A DNA stretch of 39,858 bases from Acidobacteriota bacterium (GTDB taxonomy: Bacteria; Acidobacteriota; Terriglobia; Bryobacterales; Bryobacteraceae). A program made the position numbers and the translations under genes. Location: assembly GCA_018268715.1 (NCBI GenBank), contig JAFDVZ010000018.1, forward strand, positions 1-39,858, given 5' to 3'. This document shows, one piece after another, positions 25,419-32,758 of the stretch (positions are counted from its first letter, which is position 1; each line of letters begins with the position of its first letter). The notes under the pieces are model-generated. The model was not told where the DNA came from. It did not search any database and saw only the letters and a program-made list of their open reading frames with translations.

Positions 25419-26885
25419 ATGGACGACATGTCCGGGCTCCCAGAAGAGGCACGCAAGCTGGCTATGGAGCGCTTCCGGTTGCTCCAGCCGCACCTCGAAC
25501 AGAATGAGTCTTTGATCTCGGTGGCGAAGGCCGCCGGGATTCCGTATCGAACGGCCCACCGTTTGGTTTCCGAGTATCGCCGACATGGACTCGCCGCCTT
25601 GGTGCGCAAGCAGCGGAAGGATCGAGGTCAGCGCCGTGCGGTCTCCGAATCGCTCAAGAAAGCCATCGAAGGCTTGGCCCTGCAGAAGCCGCCTCTGCCC
25701 ACCGCCGCGCTCTATCGCCAAGTCCTCAAGCTTTGCCAAGAACGCGGAGAAGATCCACCCAGCTACGGCACCGTCTTCAGCATCGTGCGGAAGTTGCCCG
25801 CCGATCTGGTGACGCTGGCGCACGAAGGAACCAAGGCATACAGCAACACATTCGAACTGGTTCATCGGCGTGAAGCGGATCGCCCAAACGCAATCTGGCA
25901 GGCCGACCACACGCCGCTCGACATATTGCTCCTCCGTCCCGATGGCCAGACCGCCAAACCGTGGCTCACAACTGTGATCGACGACTACAGCCGCGCGGTG
26001 GCGGGTTACTTCCTCTCGTTTGAAGACCCATCAGCGTTGCACACCTCTCTCGCGTTGCGGCAGGCGATTTGGCGCAAGGAAGAACCGCGCTGGATTGTGT
26101 GCGGCATACCCCACGTTCTCTATACCGACAATGGAAGCGACTTCACGTCCCAACATCTGGAACAGGTCGGTGCGGAGTTGAAGATCCGGCTGGTGTTTTC
26201 CATTCCCGGCAAGCCGCGCGGTCGTGGCCGCATCGAACGTTTCTTTTCAACCGTCAACGACATGTTCTTGTGCGAGTTGCCCGGCTATGCCCCGTCCGGC
26301 GGCAGAGTCCGGGGCAAGGCTTCATTGACGCTGGCCGAGCTTGACGCCAAGTTCAGAACCTTTCTTTTGGACATCTACCATCGCCGCGACAACGCAGAGA
26401 CCAAGACCCCGCCGATTGAACGCTGGGAAGCGAACGGGTTTCTACCTCGAATGCCGGATTCGCTGGAGAAACTCGACTTGCTGCTGATTCAGGTCGCCAA
26501 GACGCGCCAGGTGCGAGTGGACGGCATTCACTTCCAGAATCTCCGCTACATCTCCACGACGCTTGCTGCTTATATCGGCGAGACCGTAACCTTGCGAATC
26601 GATCCAAGGGACATGGCGGAAGTGCGCGTCTTCCACAAAGACAAGTTTTTGTGCCGCGCAGTCTGCGCCGAACTCGCCGGTGAGACCGTGCCACTCCGGG
26701 AAATCATCCGCGCCAGGAATCGGCGGCGACGGGAACTTCGTGGTGTTCTTCGAGACCGCCAGGCCGCCGTAAATACGTTGATCGACCTGAAGCGTGGAGA
26801 CGCGGAGTATGCTCCACCCTCAACCACAACAGAAGAACCAAGAAAACGGGCAACCACTGCCCTCAAGCGTTACCGAAACGAGTAA
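25419..26885 (+). CDS. DDE transposase of the Mu/TniA type
   Basis: 488 residues. An N-terminal helix-turn-helix (SLISVAKAAGIPYRTAHRLVSEYRRHGLAAL) is followed by the integrase core: D163 (WQADHTPLD), D237 (LYTDNGSDF) and E273 (GRGRIERFF), with 35 residues between the last two, so the DDE triad is intact. The C-terminal part (ISTTLAAYIGETVTLRIDPRDMAEVRVF) is the beta-barrel of Mu-type transposases. It binds the end repeats, cuts them and joins them to the target. The start is ATG 25419 or 25428; the frame opens at TTG 25401 inside the end repeat. Its last 77 bases overlap the ATPase gene. Confidence 0.9.
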   Translation: MDDMSGLPEEARKLAMERFRLLQPHLEQNESLISVAKAAGIPYRTAHRLVSEYRRHGLAALVRKQRKDRGQRRAVSESLKKAIEGLALQKPPLPTAALYRQVLKLCQERGEDPPSYGTVFSIVRKLPADLVTLAHEGTKAYSNTFELVHRREADRPNAIWQADHTPLDILLLRPDGQTAKPWLTTVIDDYSRAVAGYFLSFEDPSALHTSLALRQAIWRKEEPRWIVCGIPHVLYTDNGSDFTSQHLEQVGAELKIRLVFSIPGKPRGRGRIERFFSTVNDMFLCELPGYAPSGGRVRGKASLTLAELDAKFRTFLLDIYHRRDNAETKTPPIERWEANGFLPRMPDSLEKLDLLLIQVAKTRQVRVDGIHFQNLRYISTTLAAYIGETVTLRIDPRDMAEVRVFHKDKFLCRAVCAELAGETVPLREIIRARNRRRRELRGVLRDRQAAVNTLIDLKRGDAEYAPPSTTTEEPRKRATTALKRYRNE

Positions 26886-27798
26886 GCATCAACCGCCGAC
26901 AGTTGTCGAGACCCTCGAACACCGCCGCTTTACTGAGTTCTGCGACGCGTGCCGCCGATATCGGTACATAGGCCTCTGCTACGGACCGTCGGGAGTTGGC
27001 AAGACCCTTTCCGCCCGAACCTACAGCAGGTGGGACAAGGTCAAGCAATCGGACCGCTGGAGCTCTGGCCCTACGGAAGCGACGTTGCTGGATACCGTCC
27101 TCTACACGCCCGATGTGGTGAATGCGCCGGGGAACATCTCCTCCGGCATTCGGTTAGCCCGCGACACGCTGAGAGATTTGGCGAGACGCCCGGTGCGTCA
27201 TGAACGGGAGCAACTGCTGGAATCCATTCAGCGGCGAGACCAAGAACAAGAAGCTGACTATCTTACGAAGCATGATTGGTTGAGCGAGGAGCCATTCCCG
27301 AAGCTCCAGCCATCCTATGGCGAGGTGGCTCGGGAGTATGGTCTTAAGGATGCGAGGATCGCCGACCCGACAACGCTCATTCTCATCGACGAGGCAGACC
27401 GTCTCCGCATGGCGAGCCTTGAACAGGTGCGGGCGATCTTCGACGCCAGTGAGGTTGGCATCGTGCTAATCGGTATGCCCGGCCTTGAGAAGCGCCTGGC
27501 GCGGTACGCGCAGTTCTATTCCAGGATCGGGTTCGTCCACGAGTTCCGTCCGCTTGGAACCACAGAAATCCGGCGGTTGTTGGCGCAACGATGGACACCA
27601 GCCGGGGTGAACCTGCCCGAACAGCCCTGGGCTGAAGAAGCAATCGCAACGATCATTCGCGTAACCGGTGGGAACTTTCGCTTGCTGCATCGGCTCCTCA
27701 CGCAGATGGAGAGAATTCTGGAAATCAATTCGCTGCGAGGAGTCACTAAGGAAGCGGTCGATGCGGCGCGGGAAAGCCTGGTTATCGGCCAAGCCTGA
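26809..27798 (+). CDS. AAA+ ATPase, TniB/TnsC-like transposition protein
   Basis: 329 residues. Walker A GPSGVGKT (residues 59-66), Walker B LILIDEAD (190-197), then EVGIVLIGMPGLEKRLARYAQFYSRIGFVHEF, typical of ATPases that partner Mu-type transposases and pick the target site. ATG 26809 is preceded by GGAGA (26796-26800) inside the transposase gene. An insertion of about 70 charged residues (LLESIQRRDQEQEADY ... KLQPSYGEVAREYG) between the Walker motifs makes it longer than the 271-residue ATPase of Tn552. The gene is convergent with the esterase gene. Confidence 0.88.
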   Translation: MLHPQPQQKNQENGQPLPSSVTETSKHQPPTVVETLEHRRFTEFCDACRRYRYIGLCYGPSGVGKTLSARTYSRWDKVKQSDRWSSGPTEATLLDTVLYTPDVVNAPGNISSGIRLARDTLRDLARRPVRHEREQLLESIQRRDQEQEADYLTKHDWLSEEPFPKLQPSYGEVAREYGLKDARIADPTTLILIDEADRLRMASLEQVRAIFDASEVGIVLIGMPGLEKRLARYAQFYSRIGFVHEFRPLGTTEIRRLLAQRWTPAGVNLPEQPWAEEAIATIIRVTGGNFRLLHRLLTQMERILEINSLRGVTKEAVDAARESLVIGQA

Positions 27799-27834
27799 CC
27801 TCTACACTAAGCAGTCAGACGGAGTATTGCAGGG

Positions 27835-27848
27835 CTCGCCATGGCGAG
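27835..27848. repeat. Perfect 14-bp palindrome between convergent genes
   Basis: CTCGCCATGGCGAG lies in the 100-base gap between the ends of the ATPase and esterase genes. It has no T-run. It could be a weak bidirectional terminator stem or simply chance. Confidence 0.3.
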
Positions 27849-27898
27849 TAAGCCAACACCGCGATTGATCGTGATCCGCTCATGACCGGAAGCTTGGT

Positions 27899-28822
27899 CT
27901 ACTTAGAGATCGATCCAGGGATACGACTTTCGAGCCAGTGTTCAAAGAGCAATGTCCAGCTATCGACGGGTAAGCCTCTGGGGCGCAGGCCGAAACCGTG
28001 ACCACCCTTTTCAAATACGTGCAGTTCAACCGCGCGCCCGGCCTTGCCCCAAGCGGCTGCGGCTTCGAGGTTGCCAGAGACCGGCAGTACGCGGTCATCC
28101 GCAGCGCAGGCGATGAAAAGTGGCGGTGCATCGGCAGGAACCGCGCCCAGCGGCTTTGACCCGTAGATTGATCCTACAAAATCGGGCCGGCTAAGACGAT
28201 CCTGTGTCACGCCAGCTTCGACAGCAATGCCCGCGCCCGACGAGAAGCCCATGATACCGATTCGATCCGATTTGAGGTTCCAATCGGCATGTCGCTCACG
28301 GACGAGTTGCATGGCTCTGAACCCATCGGCGTGTGCGATGCGAGCATGCACAAGCATAGCTTGATAAGCTTTATCGAAATCGGTTCTGGCATCACGGAAC
28401 ACCTTGCTGAATATGGCCCTGAACTCAGCGTCGGTCTTCCCTGTATCCGCGAGGCGGAATTTGAGTAGGAATACGGTAATCCCCTTGCTGTTGAGCCACT
28501 CTGCGATCTCTATTCCTTCTTTCTGCCACGACAAAACGTGGAGCGCCCCTCCTGGACCAACGACGATTCCAGTGCCATTCGGTGTCCCTTTGGGAGGATA
28601 GACCGTAATTGTGGGATCGACTACGTTGCGGATCGTCTCACCACCTGACGTCGGATCATTGAAACGCACTTCCGTTCGAGTCCAGGTCTCTGAGCCTGGG
28701 GCAACGCCCGGCCAGAGGCGAATCTCTTGCCGGTCTGTTGCGGCGTTGAGGTTTAGAGTCCCATGAGTCAGGAGCGCAGCCGTTGAGGCTTGAAAGAACC
28801 CCCGGCGGGAATTCAAAGACAT
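27899..28822 (-). CDS. Tat-exported alpha/beta hydrolase (esterase-like), transposon passenger
   Basis: 307 residues. The N-terminus NSRRGFFQAS is a twin-arginine export signal. The alpha/beta hydrolase triad is in place: nucleophile S194 in GFSSG, D242/D243 in CAADDRVLP, H275 in KGGHGFG. The region GIVVGPGGALHVLS replaces the HGGG oxyanion motif. Nearest in style to the acetyl-xylan esterase / carbohydrate-esterase type hydrolases of soil bacteria; the substrate is unknown. It is the only passenger gene of the transposon and is transcribed against the transposition genes. Codon use is less GC-biased than in the host genes, which fits arrival with the element. Confidence 0.87.
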   Translation of the reverse strand: MSLNSRRGFFQASTAALLTHGTLNLNAATDRQEIRLWPGVAPGSETWTRTEVRFNDPTSGGETIRNVVDPTITVYPPKGTPNGTGIVVGPGGALHVLSWQKEGIEIAEWLNSKGITVFLLKFRLADTGKTDAEFRAIFSKVFRDARTDFDKAYQAMLVHARIAHADGFRAMQLVRERHADWNLKSDRIGIMGFSSGAGIAVEAGVTQDRLSRPDFVGSIYGSKPLGAVPADAPPLFIACAADDRVLPVSGNLEAAAAWGKAGRAVELHVFEKGGHGFGLRPRGLPVDSWTLLFEHWLESRIPGSISK

Positions 28823-28999
28823 GGAAGCCAGTATACTACAGTACCTGTTGAGTGCTCAGAATCCAGAGGCAAGTGAAGCCGATTCGTTGGCAATCCGAAT
28901 CTGGGCGGCACCGAAGTTGTTTTGGGTTGGCGGCAGATAGCTACTCTCTTGTCGCCAGGTGCAGAGTAACCACTACCCTCTTGACTGGTAAAACTGACT

Positions 29000-29114
29000 C
29001 GTTGCTCAAACGAACGTTTTTGCAACGACTTCCGCTGTGGCGCGTTTCTGGGATATCTGCATTGCAAAAAGGTATTGCTCAATGTAAAGTAATGGCAATA
29101 CATTATCGCAATGC
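29000..29114 (+). other. Putative res (resolution) site
   Basis: A 28-base near-palindrome (29000-29027; arms CGTTGC..AAACG and CGTTT..GCAACG, 24 of 28 positions symmetrical, centre AA) has the length of a resolvase crossover site. Then, after 31 bases, a larger inverted arrangement: GCATTGC-N6-GTATTGC (29059-29078) facing GCAATAC-N6-GCAATGC (29095-29114). The second block includes the resolvase ATG, so binding there could also repress the gene. The rest of 28823-29110 holds no gene. Confidence 0.6.
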
Positions 29115-29689
29115 TCATAGGCTACGCCCGAGTCTCAACCAACGATCAGGAAACCGCCACCCAGGTGACGGCGTTGAAGGCGGCGGGCTGTGAGCGGACT
29201 TATCGCGAGAAGGCTTCCGGCGGGAGGTGGGACCGGCCCGAACTCCATCGGCTCCTCGACCAAATCCGCAAAGGGGACGTGCTGGTTGTTTGGAAGCTCG
29301 ATCGGCTTTCGCGCTCGCTCCGCGATGTTCTGGCGATCATGGATCGGCTCAGCGAAGCTGGAGCCGGCTTCCGCAGCCTGACCGAAGCGATCGACACCAC
29401 AACGCCGGCAGGAAGAATGATGATGCAGATGGTCGGGGCGTTCGCTGAATTCGAAAGGATGATGCTACGGGAAAGAACCAAGGCGGGTTTGGATTCAGCC
29501 CGCCGGGATGGTCGGATCGGCGGGCGCCCTCCAAAACTCTCACCTCAACAGCAAGCGGAGATCATCCGAATGGTCTCGAAAGGTCGTAAAACAGCAGCGG
29601 ACGCGGCCAGGCTATTCAAGATTCATCCCTCCACGGTCTCACGGTTGCTGGCGCGGTCGCCGCGCTCCAAGGCCGGCTATGCCAAATAG
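29111..29689 (+). CDS. Serine recombinase (resolvase family)
   Basis: 192 residues. N-terminal catalytic domain: MLIGYARVSTNDQ with nucleophile S9, DVLVVWKLDRLSRSLRDVL, and FRSLTEAIDTTTPAGRMMMQMVGAFAEFERMMLRERTKAGL. The C-terminal helix-turn-helix (SKGRKTAADAARLFKIHPSTVSRLLAR) reads the site. It resolves cointegrates made during replicative transposition. Its stop codon TAG lies within the inner repeat of the right transposon end (29678-29695), so gene and end are interlocked. The ATG sits inside the putative res/operator palindrome. Confidence 0.93.
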   Translation: MLIGYARVSTNDQETATQVTALKAAGCERTYREKASGGRWDRPELHRLLDQIRKGDVLVVWKLDRLSRSLRDVLAIMDRLSEAGAGFRSLTEAIDTTTPAGRMMMQMVGAFAEFERMMLRERTKAGLDSARRDGRIGGRPPKLSPQQQAEIIRMVSKGRKTAADAARLFKIHPSTVSRLLARSPRSKAGYAK

Positions 29690-29726
29690 CGCTGAAAGAC
29701 TATGCCAAATAATTATGAAAGTGACA
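29678..29726 (-). repeat. Right transposon end: inner and terminal repeats
   Basis: On the reverse strand the tip begins TGTCACTTTCA (29726 inward) and reaches ATTATTTGGCATA at 29701. An inner copy, TCAGCGCTATTTGGCATA, lies at 29695-29678, 23 bases further in. It overlaps the last codons of the resolvase gene. Confidence 0.85.
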
Positions 29727-32091
29727 CCTGGCCCAGGACAAACCGGCCATCGAGCGTCGCACCCGGCAGTCTCTCCGATTCGGACCGGAGAATCTCCGCG
29801 CGCGCCTCCGTCAGATCGGGCAACGGCGGCAACTCTTTCCTCCGTCGCCGTCGCCGCGCGATCGCTGCGAGAATCCCGGCGAACCCGGCGATCGGCAGCG
29901 CGACCACCCCTGCGTTCTTCAGCATTGTCGCGACAGAACGCTGGATGCGGAACGGAAACCGCACAGGCTCGCTGTTCCATCCCCGCGCCACTTCGACCTC
30001 ATATCGGCCCGGGCTGAGTCCCGGCCATACCAGTTCTCCCTTCTCGCTGACCTTCCAGTCCCGATCCGTAGGATGAAGCCTATACCGCAGGGGCAGCCAG
30101 GCAAAGCCGGATACACGGATGGACAGGGAGCCTGGTTGCTCGAATTCCGGCGGAAACCCCGCGGGCTCGAGGAAACGTCGGTTGCCGTAACTCAGGGCAG
30201 TGATTCTGGGACGGTCGGATCCGCCGAACCAACTGGAATCGGGCCGCAATTGTGCGATCCCGTTTTCTGTGCCCACCCAGACGCTCCCGTCGTCATCCTC
30301 CAGCAAGGCGTAACGCCCGACCACCGCCGACGGTAGTCCTTCCGTCTCGGACATATGAACCCAATCGCCCGTATCGGTATGCACGCCATCCGACACCCAG
30401 ACTCCATCGTCGTGACTCGCCCTCCATACCCAACCGCGCCGGTCGACGCGAATCAGCGTGGTGTTCCATTGCCGGTCGCTTCTCGCGTTCTCGAAGTGAG
30501 TGGCGCTCCAGCCTTGCCCCGACCGTCGGAATCGCGAGAATCCACGGTCTCGATAGGCCACCCATAAATCTCCGTTGGCTCCCAGGGAGAGACTCAGCGG
30601 GCGGCCCAACAGTCCATTCTTTGCGGAAAGGACCATCTCGCATCGGTCCCCCACGACGCGGCACACGTTGTCCTCGATCGCGGCCCAACCGGCGCCGTTG
30701 CTGTCCAACGCGATGTCCTGTACGTTGAATTCGCTCGTCGGCCGCAGAATCGTAGTCCAATGGCCGCCGCTGTAGCGACAAAGCCCGACTTTTCCGCCGC
30801 ACAGCACGCTGCCGTCCGGCTCGGCGATCACCCGCCGCAAGGAAGTTTCCTGTATTCCCGAGGACGTTCCAAAACCGTGGAGCACCCGTCCGTCGGCCGA
30901 GAGCTCCACTAGGCCGCCGAGCCGAAATAGTCCCAAGGCCGTCCCTCTGCCGCCTGTAACGTAGCTGATCCCGGGCCGGCTCGTATTCTCATTAATTGCC
31001 GTCCAACTGCGATGGCTCTCCTTGTGAAGAAGAATGCCTTTGGCGGTCGCCGCGAGCCAGCTTGAGGGCCCCGCGCGCATGATCGATGTGACTTCCCCGT
31101 AGGCATCGGATAATTGCTCGACATCGGCAAGCGGACCCATCCCGAGGACAGCTAGCCCCTTTTCGGCTACTCCTAGCCAGATGCGGCCGCCGGCATCCTC
31201 GAACACGCAGTTTACCTGCTGCCCCTCGATCTGTCGGATCGCGACCTTGTGCAACTTCCCGTCTTCCATCAGCCATGGGAAGTCCCCGGGAATCCAGATT
31301 CGGCCCAGATGGTCTTCATACATTCCGGGGCGTGAATTCCCACGCGTGAAATTCCCCACATAGAAGTTCTCCCGTGGCTGATGCCCATCGAGCAGAGTCA
31401 CAACGCCCGAAAAGAACGCCCGCGAATAGACCCGGCCAGCAGAGTCTCGGAGTAAGTGCTGGACGTCATGAGTTCCCATTTCGTCAGGGATGCGGCCGTC
31501 AAGCACGGTTCGGTTCCCGGCGACATACTCTCGGAACTCGCCTTCGCGGATCGCTTTCTGCAGGTTGGCGTCATTGCGAACCCCGCACGGACGATCGCCG
31601 CAACGCTGCCACAGCCAGCCGTCGCGTGAGAGCCACGCCCAATGCCCGATCGGTTTCTGGGGATGCACTTGGACTCCCCGTTCACTCCAGGACACGCCTG
31701 CCAACTGAGGTGTGAAGTCTGGCGCGATTTCGAGCGTCAACACAAGATCGTTGGTGAGGCTGGTGATCCCGACTGTGTGTCGGCCGGAGATCTTCTTCAC
31801 CACTCCGTCCACATACGCAAACAACCCGTTCTTGGCGGCTGCCAGCACAGCGGGACCGACCATGGCGACGGTGGACGGCGTGTCGAAATCCCCCTCGATC
31901 TTCTGGAAGTTATACCCGTCGAACCGGAAGACACCCTCATCCGCGGCCAACCAGAGAAACCCGCGCCGATCCTGGGCAATGCTGATCGGAGAGATCCGCT
32001 GAGTCGGATCTGAGAAGAATCGCAGTGCGGGATCCGCGCCGGCCAGGCACGGGAGCAGCGCTAGCAGGCCGATGCGGATTTCTCGACGCAC
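29713..32091 (-). CDS. Beta-propeller sensor with one TM helix, 5' part of a split sensor-kinase gene
   Basis: 792 residues before a stop supplied by the transposon end. Starts with a signal peptide (IRIGLLALLPCLAGAD). Reg_prop-type propeller blades follow, for example ISIAQDRRGFLWLAADEGVFRFDGY, MYEDHLGRIWIPGD, VFEDAGGRIWLGVAEKGL and LLEDDDGSVWVGTENGI. Then a Y_Y_Y-like sandwich (LPLRYRLHPTDRDWKVSEKGELVWPGLSPGRYEVEV), one membrane helix (NAGVVALPIAGFAGILAAIA) and a basic anchor RRRRRRK. Host sequence continues to 29727 with the start of a kinase domain, GRFVLGQ, which is completed at 25352. GTG 32091 is preferred; a longer open frame to 32343 does not look like protein. Without its kinase the sensor is probably non-functional. 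Confidence 0.82.
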   Translation of the reverse strand: MRREIRIGLLALLPCLAGADPALRFFSDPTQRISPISIAQDRRGFLWLAADEGVFRFDGYNFQKIEGDFDTPSTVAMVGPAVLAAAKNGLFAYVDGVVKKISGRHTVGITSLTNDLVLTLEIAPDFTPQLAGVSWSERGVQVHPQKPIGHWAWLSRDGWLWQRCGDRPCGVRNDANLQKAIREGEFREYVAGNRTVLDGRIPDEMGTHDVQHLLRDSAGRVYSRAFFSGVVTLLDGHQPRENFYVGNFTRGNSRPGMYEDHLGRIWIPGDFPWLMEDGKLHKVAIRQIEGQQVNCVFEDAGGRIWLGVAEKGLAVLGMGPLADVEQLSDAYGEVTSIMRAGPSSWLAATAKGILLHKESHRSWTAINENTSRPGISYVTGGRGTALGLFRLGGLVELSADGRVLHGFGTSSGIQETSLRRVIAEPDGSVLCGGKVGLCRYSGGHWTTILRPTSEFNVQDIALDSNGAGWAAIEDNVCRVVGDRCEMVLSAKNGLLGRPLSLSLGANGDLWVAYRDRGFSRFRRSGQGWSATHFENARSDRQWNTTLIRVDRRGWVWRASHDDGVWVSDGVHTDTGDWVHMSETEGLPSAVVGRYALLEDDDGSVWVGTENGIAQLRPDSSWFGGSDRPRITALSYGNRRFLEPAGFPPEFEQPGSLSIRVSGFAWLPLRYRLHPTDRDWKVSEKGELVWPGLSPGRYEVEVARGWNSEPVRFPFRIQRSVATMLKNAGVVALPIAGFAGILAAIARRRRRRKELPPLPDLTEARAEILRSESERLPGATLDGRFVLGQVSLS
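29727..29732. repeat. Target-site duplication, right copy
   Basis: CCTGGC, the same as 25353-25358. Confidence 0.85.
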
Positions 32092-32758
32092 GCTCCAATA
32101 GTAACTTAAGCCGGACCAACTCAAGGATGAGGAGAGCGTCCTGTGTGCTCCCTGCGCCTCACTTCCGCCCCCTCCTGAGTAAGAAACCGTCCCCGATTCC
32201 ATACCCCGAAAATCGACGTTCACAGAAAATGAATAACTATATTTCCAGTCGTTGCAACAACATCCGAAAACCGACTCCCCTCGATTTCCTGAGTCGCCCG
32301 TTAAGCTGAGAGTAGAAGGTAAGAGCGAGGAATGCGACGCCATATGAGCTGCCGCCCAACCGCTGAGTCGGCGGAACGGGCGAATCGAGCGACTCAGTAG
32401 CCCGCTGCCACCTGTCGTCAGTGGCTAGTCGGAAAATTCGACGAAGCCATAGGCAAAGCGCAGTGGAGCGTCAAATCGAAGAAACAAAATGTGATATCAA
32501 TATCCCAATGGCTCGCCGGATGCCCGATTACAAAACGAACCCACTCGCGGCCGTGGAGCCACCACTGGCGCGTGTTACAAAAAAGGGGGTGGAAAAAGCA
32601 AACGGTGGCCGTTCTGTCAGACGGCCACCGATCAAGGGGGGTCTTTAGATTCCATGAGTCCCAAAATCGGAGTGGGGACTCGTCACTCAGTGATCTCAGA
32701 ATACCCGCCAAAGCCCTCGGCAACAATAATAGAAACAGATTACGGGTCCTGAATCGAC
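32092..32758. other. Hairpin-rich region between divergent sensor genes
   Basis: About 670 bases with no convincing gene (a 75-codon frame at 32421-32648 has no ribosome site or known motif). It must hold the promoters of the split sensor-kinase gene (leftward) and of the histidine kinase operon (rightward). Perfect inverted repeats: CTGAGTCG/CGACTCAG (32363-32370, 32390-32397), GCCAC/GTGGC (32407-32411, 32421-32425), a 10-bp stem at 32603-32630, and GAGTCCC/GGGACTC (32656-32662, 32675-32681). Confidence 0.5.
32603..32681 (+). ncRNA. Possible structured leader RNA of the histidine kinase operon
   Basis: A perfect 10-bp stem, CGGTGGCCGT (32603-32612) with ACGGCCACCG (32621-32630) around an 8-base loop, is followed at 32656-32681 by a second 7-bp stem. 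Neither has a proper T-run, although GTCTTT follows the first. Position, 80-150 bases before the kinase start, suits a cis-acting RNA or an attenuator. AAAAAGCAAAC in front of the first stem and GATCAAGG behind it faintly resemble c-di-GMP-I (GEMM) riboswitch flanks, but the consensus is not met. Confidence 0.3.

Larger units (their letters stand above)
25359..29726. mobile_element. Tn552/Tn5053-like transposon, 4,368 bp
   Basis: Bounded by 26-bp imperfect terminal inverted repeats (23 of 26 identical) beginning TGTAGC and TGTCAC, and by a 6-bp duplication. Inside: a DD35E transposase and an AAA ATPase in one direction, a Tat-exported esterase-like gene in the other, a res-like site and a serine resolvase. 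This set (transposase, ATPase, resolvase, passenger) and the doubled end repeats match the plan of Tn552; the TGTCA-type tip is shared with Tn5053/Tn402. No TniQ-like gene is present. The AT-rich patches and passenger codon use differ from the host. It is inserted in a propeller-sensor Ser/Thr kinase gene; both halves are otherwise undamaged, so the insertion looks recent. Confidence 0.92.

Noticed and set aside
27835-27848. Second res site or attachment site at the 14-bp palindrome
   Set aside because: No relation to the GCAATRC heptamers and no recombinase next to it.
25353-29732. A 5-bp rather than 6-bp target duplication
   Set aside because: Six bases are identical on both sides and the ends then line up as TGTAGC/TGTCAC. 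A 5-bp duplication plus one chance base cannot be fully excluded; either way the rebuilt gene is the same.
32590-32681. c-di-GMP-I riboswitch
   Set aside because: Only fragments (GCAAAC before a stem) match; the required GACGCAAAG-type segment and tetraloop contacts are absent.
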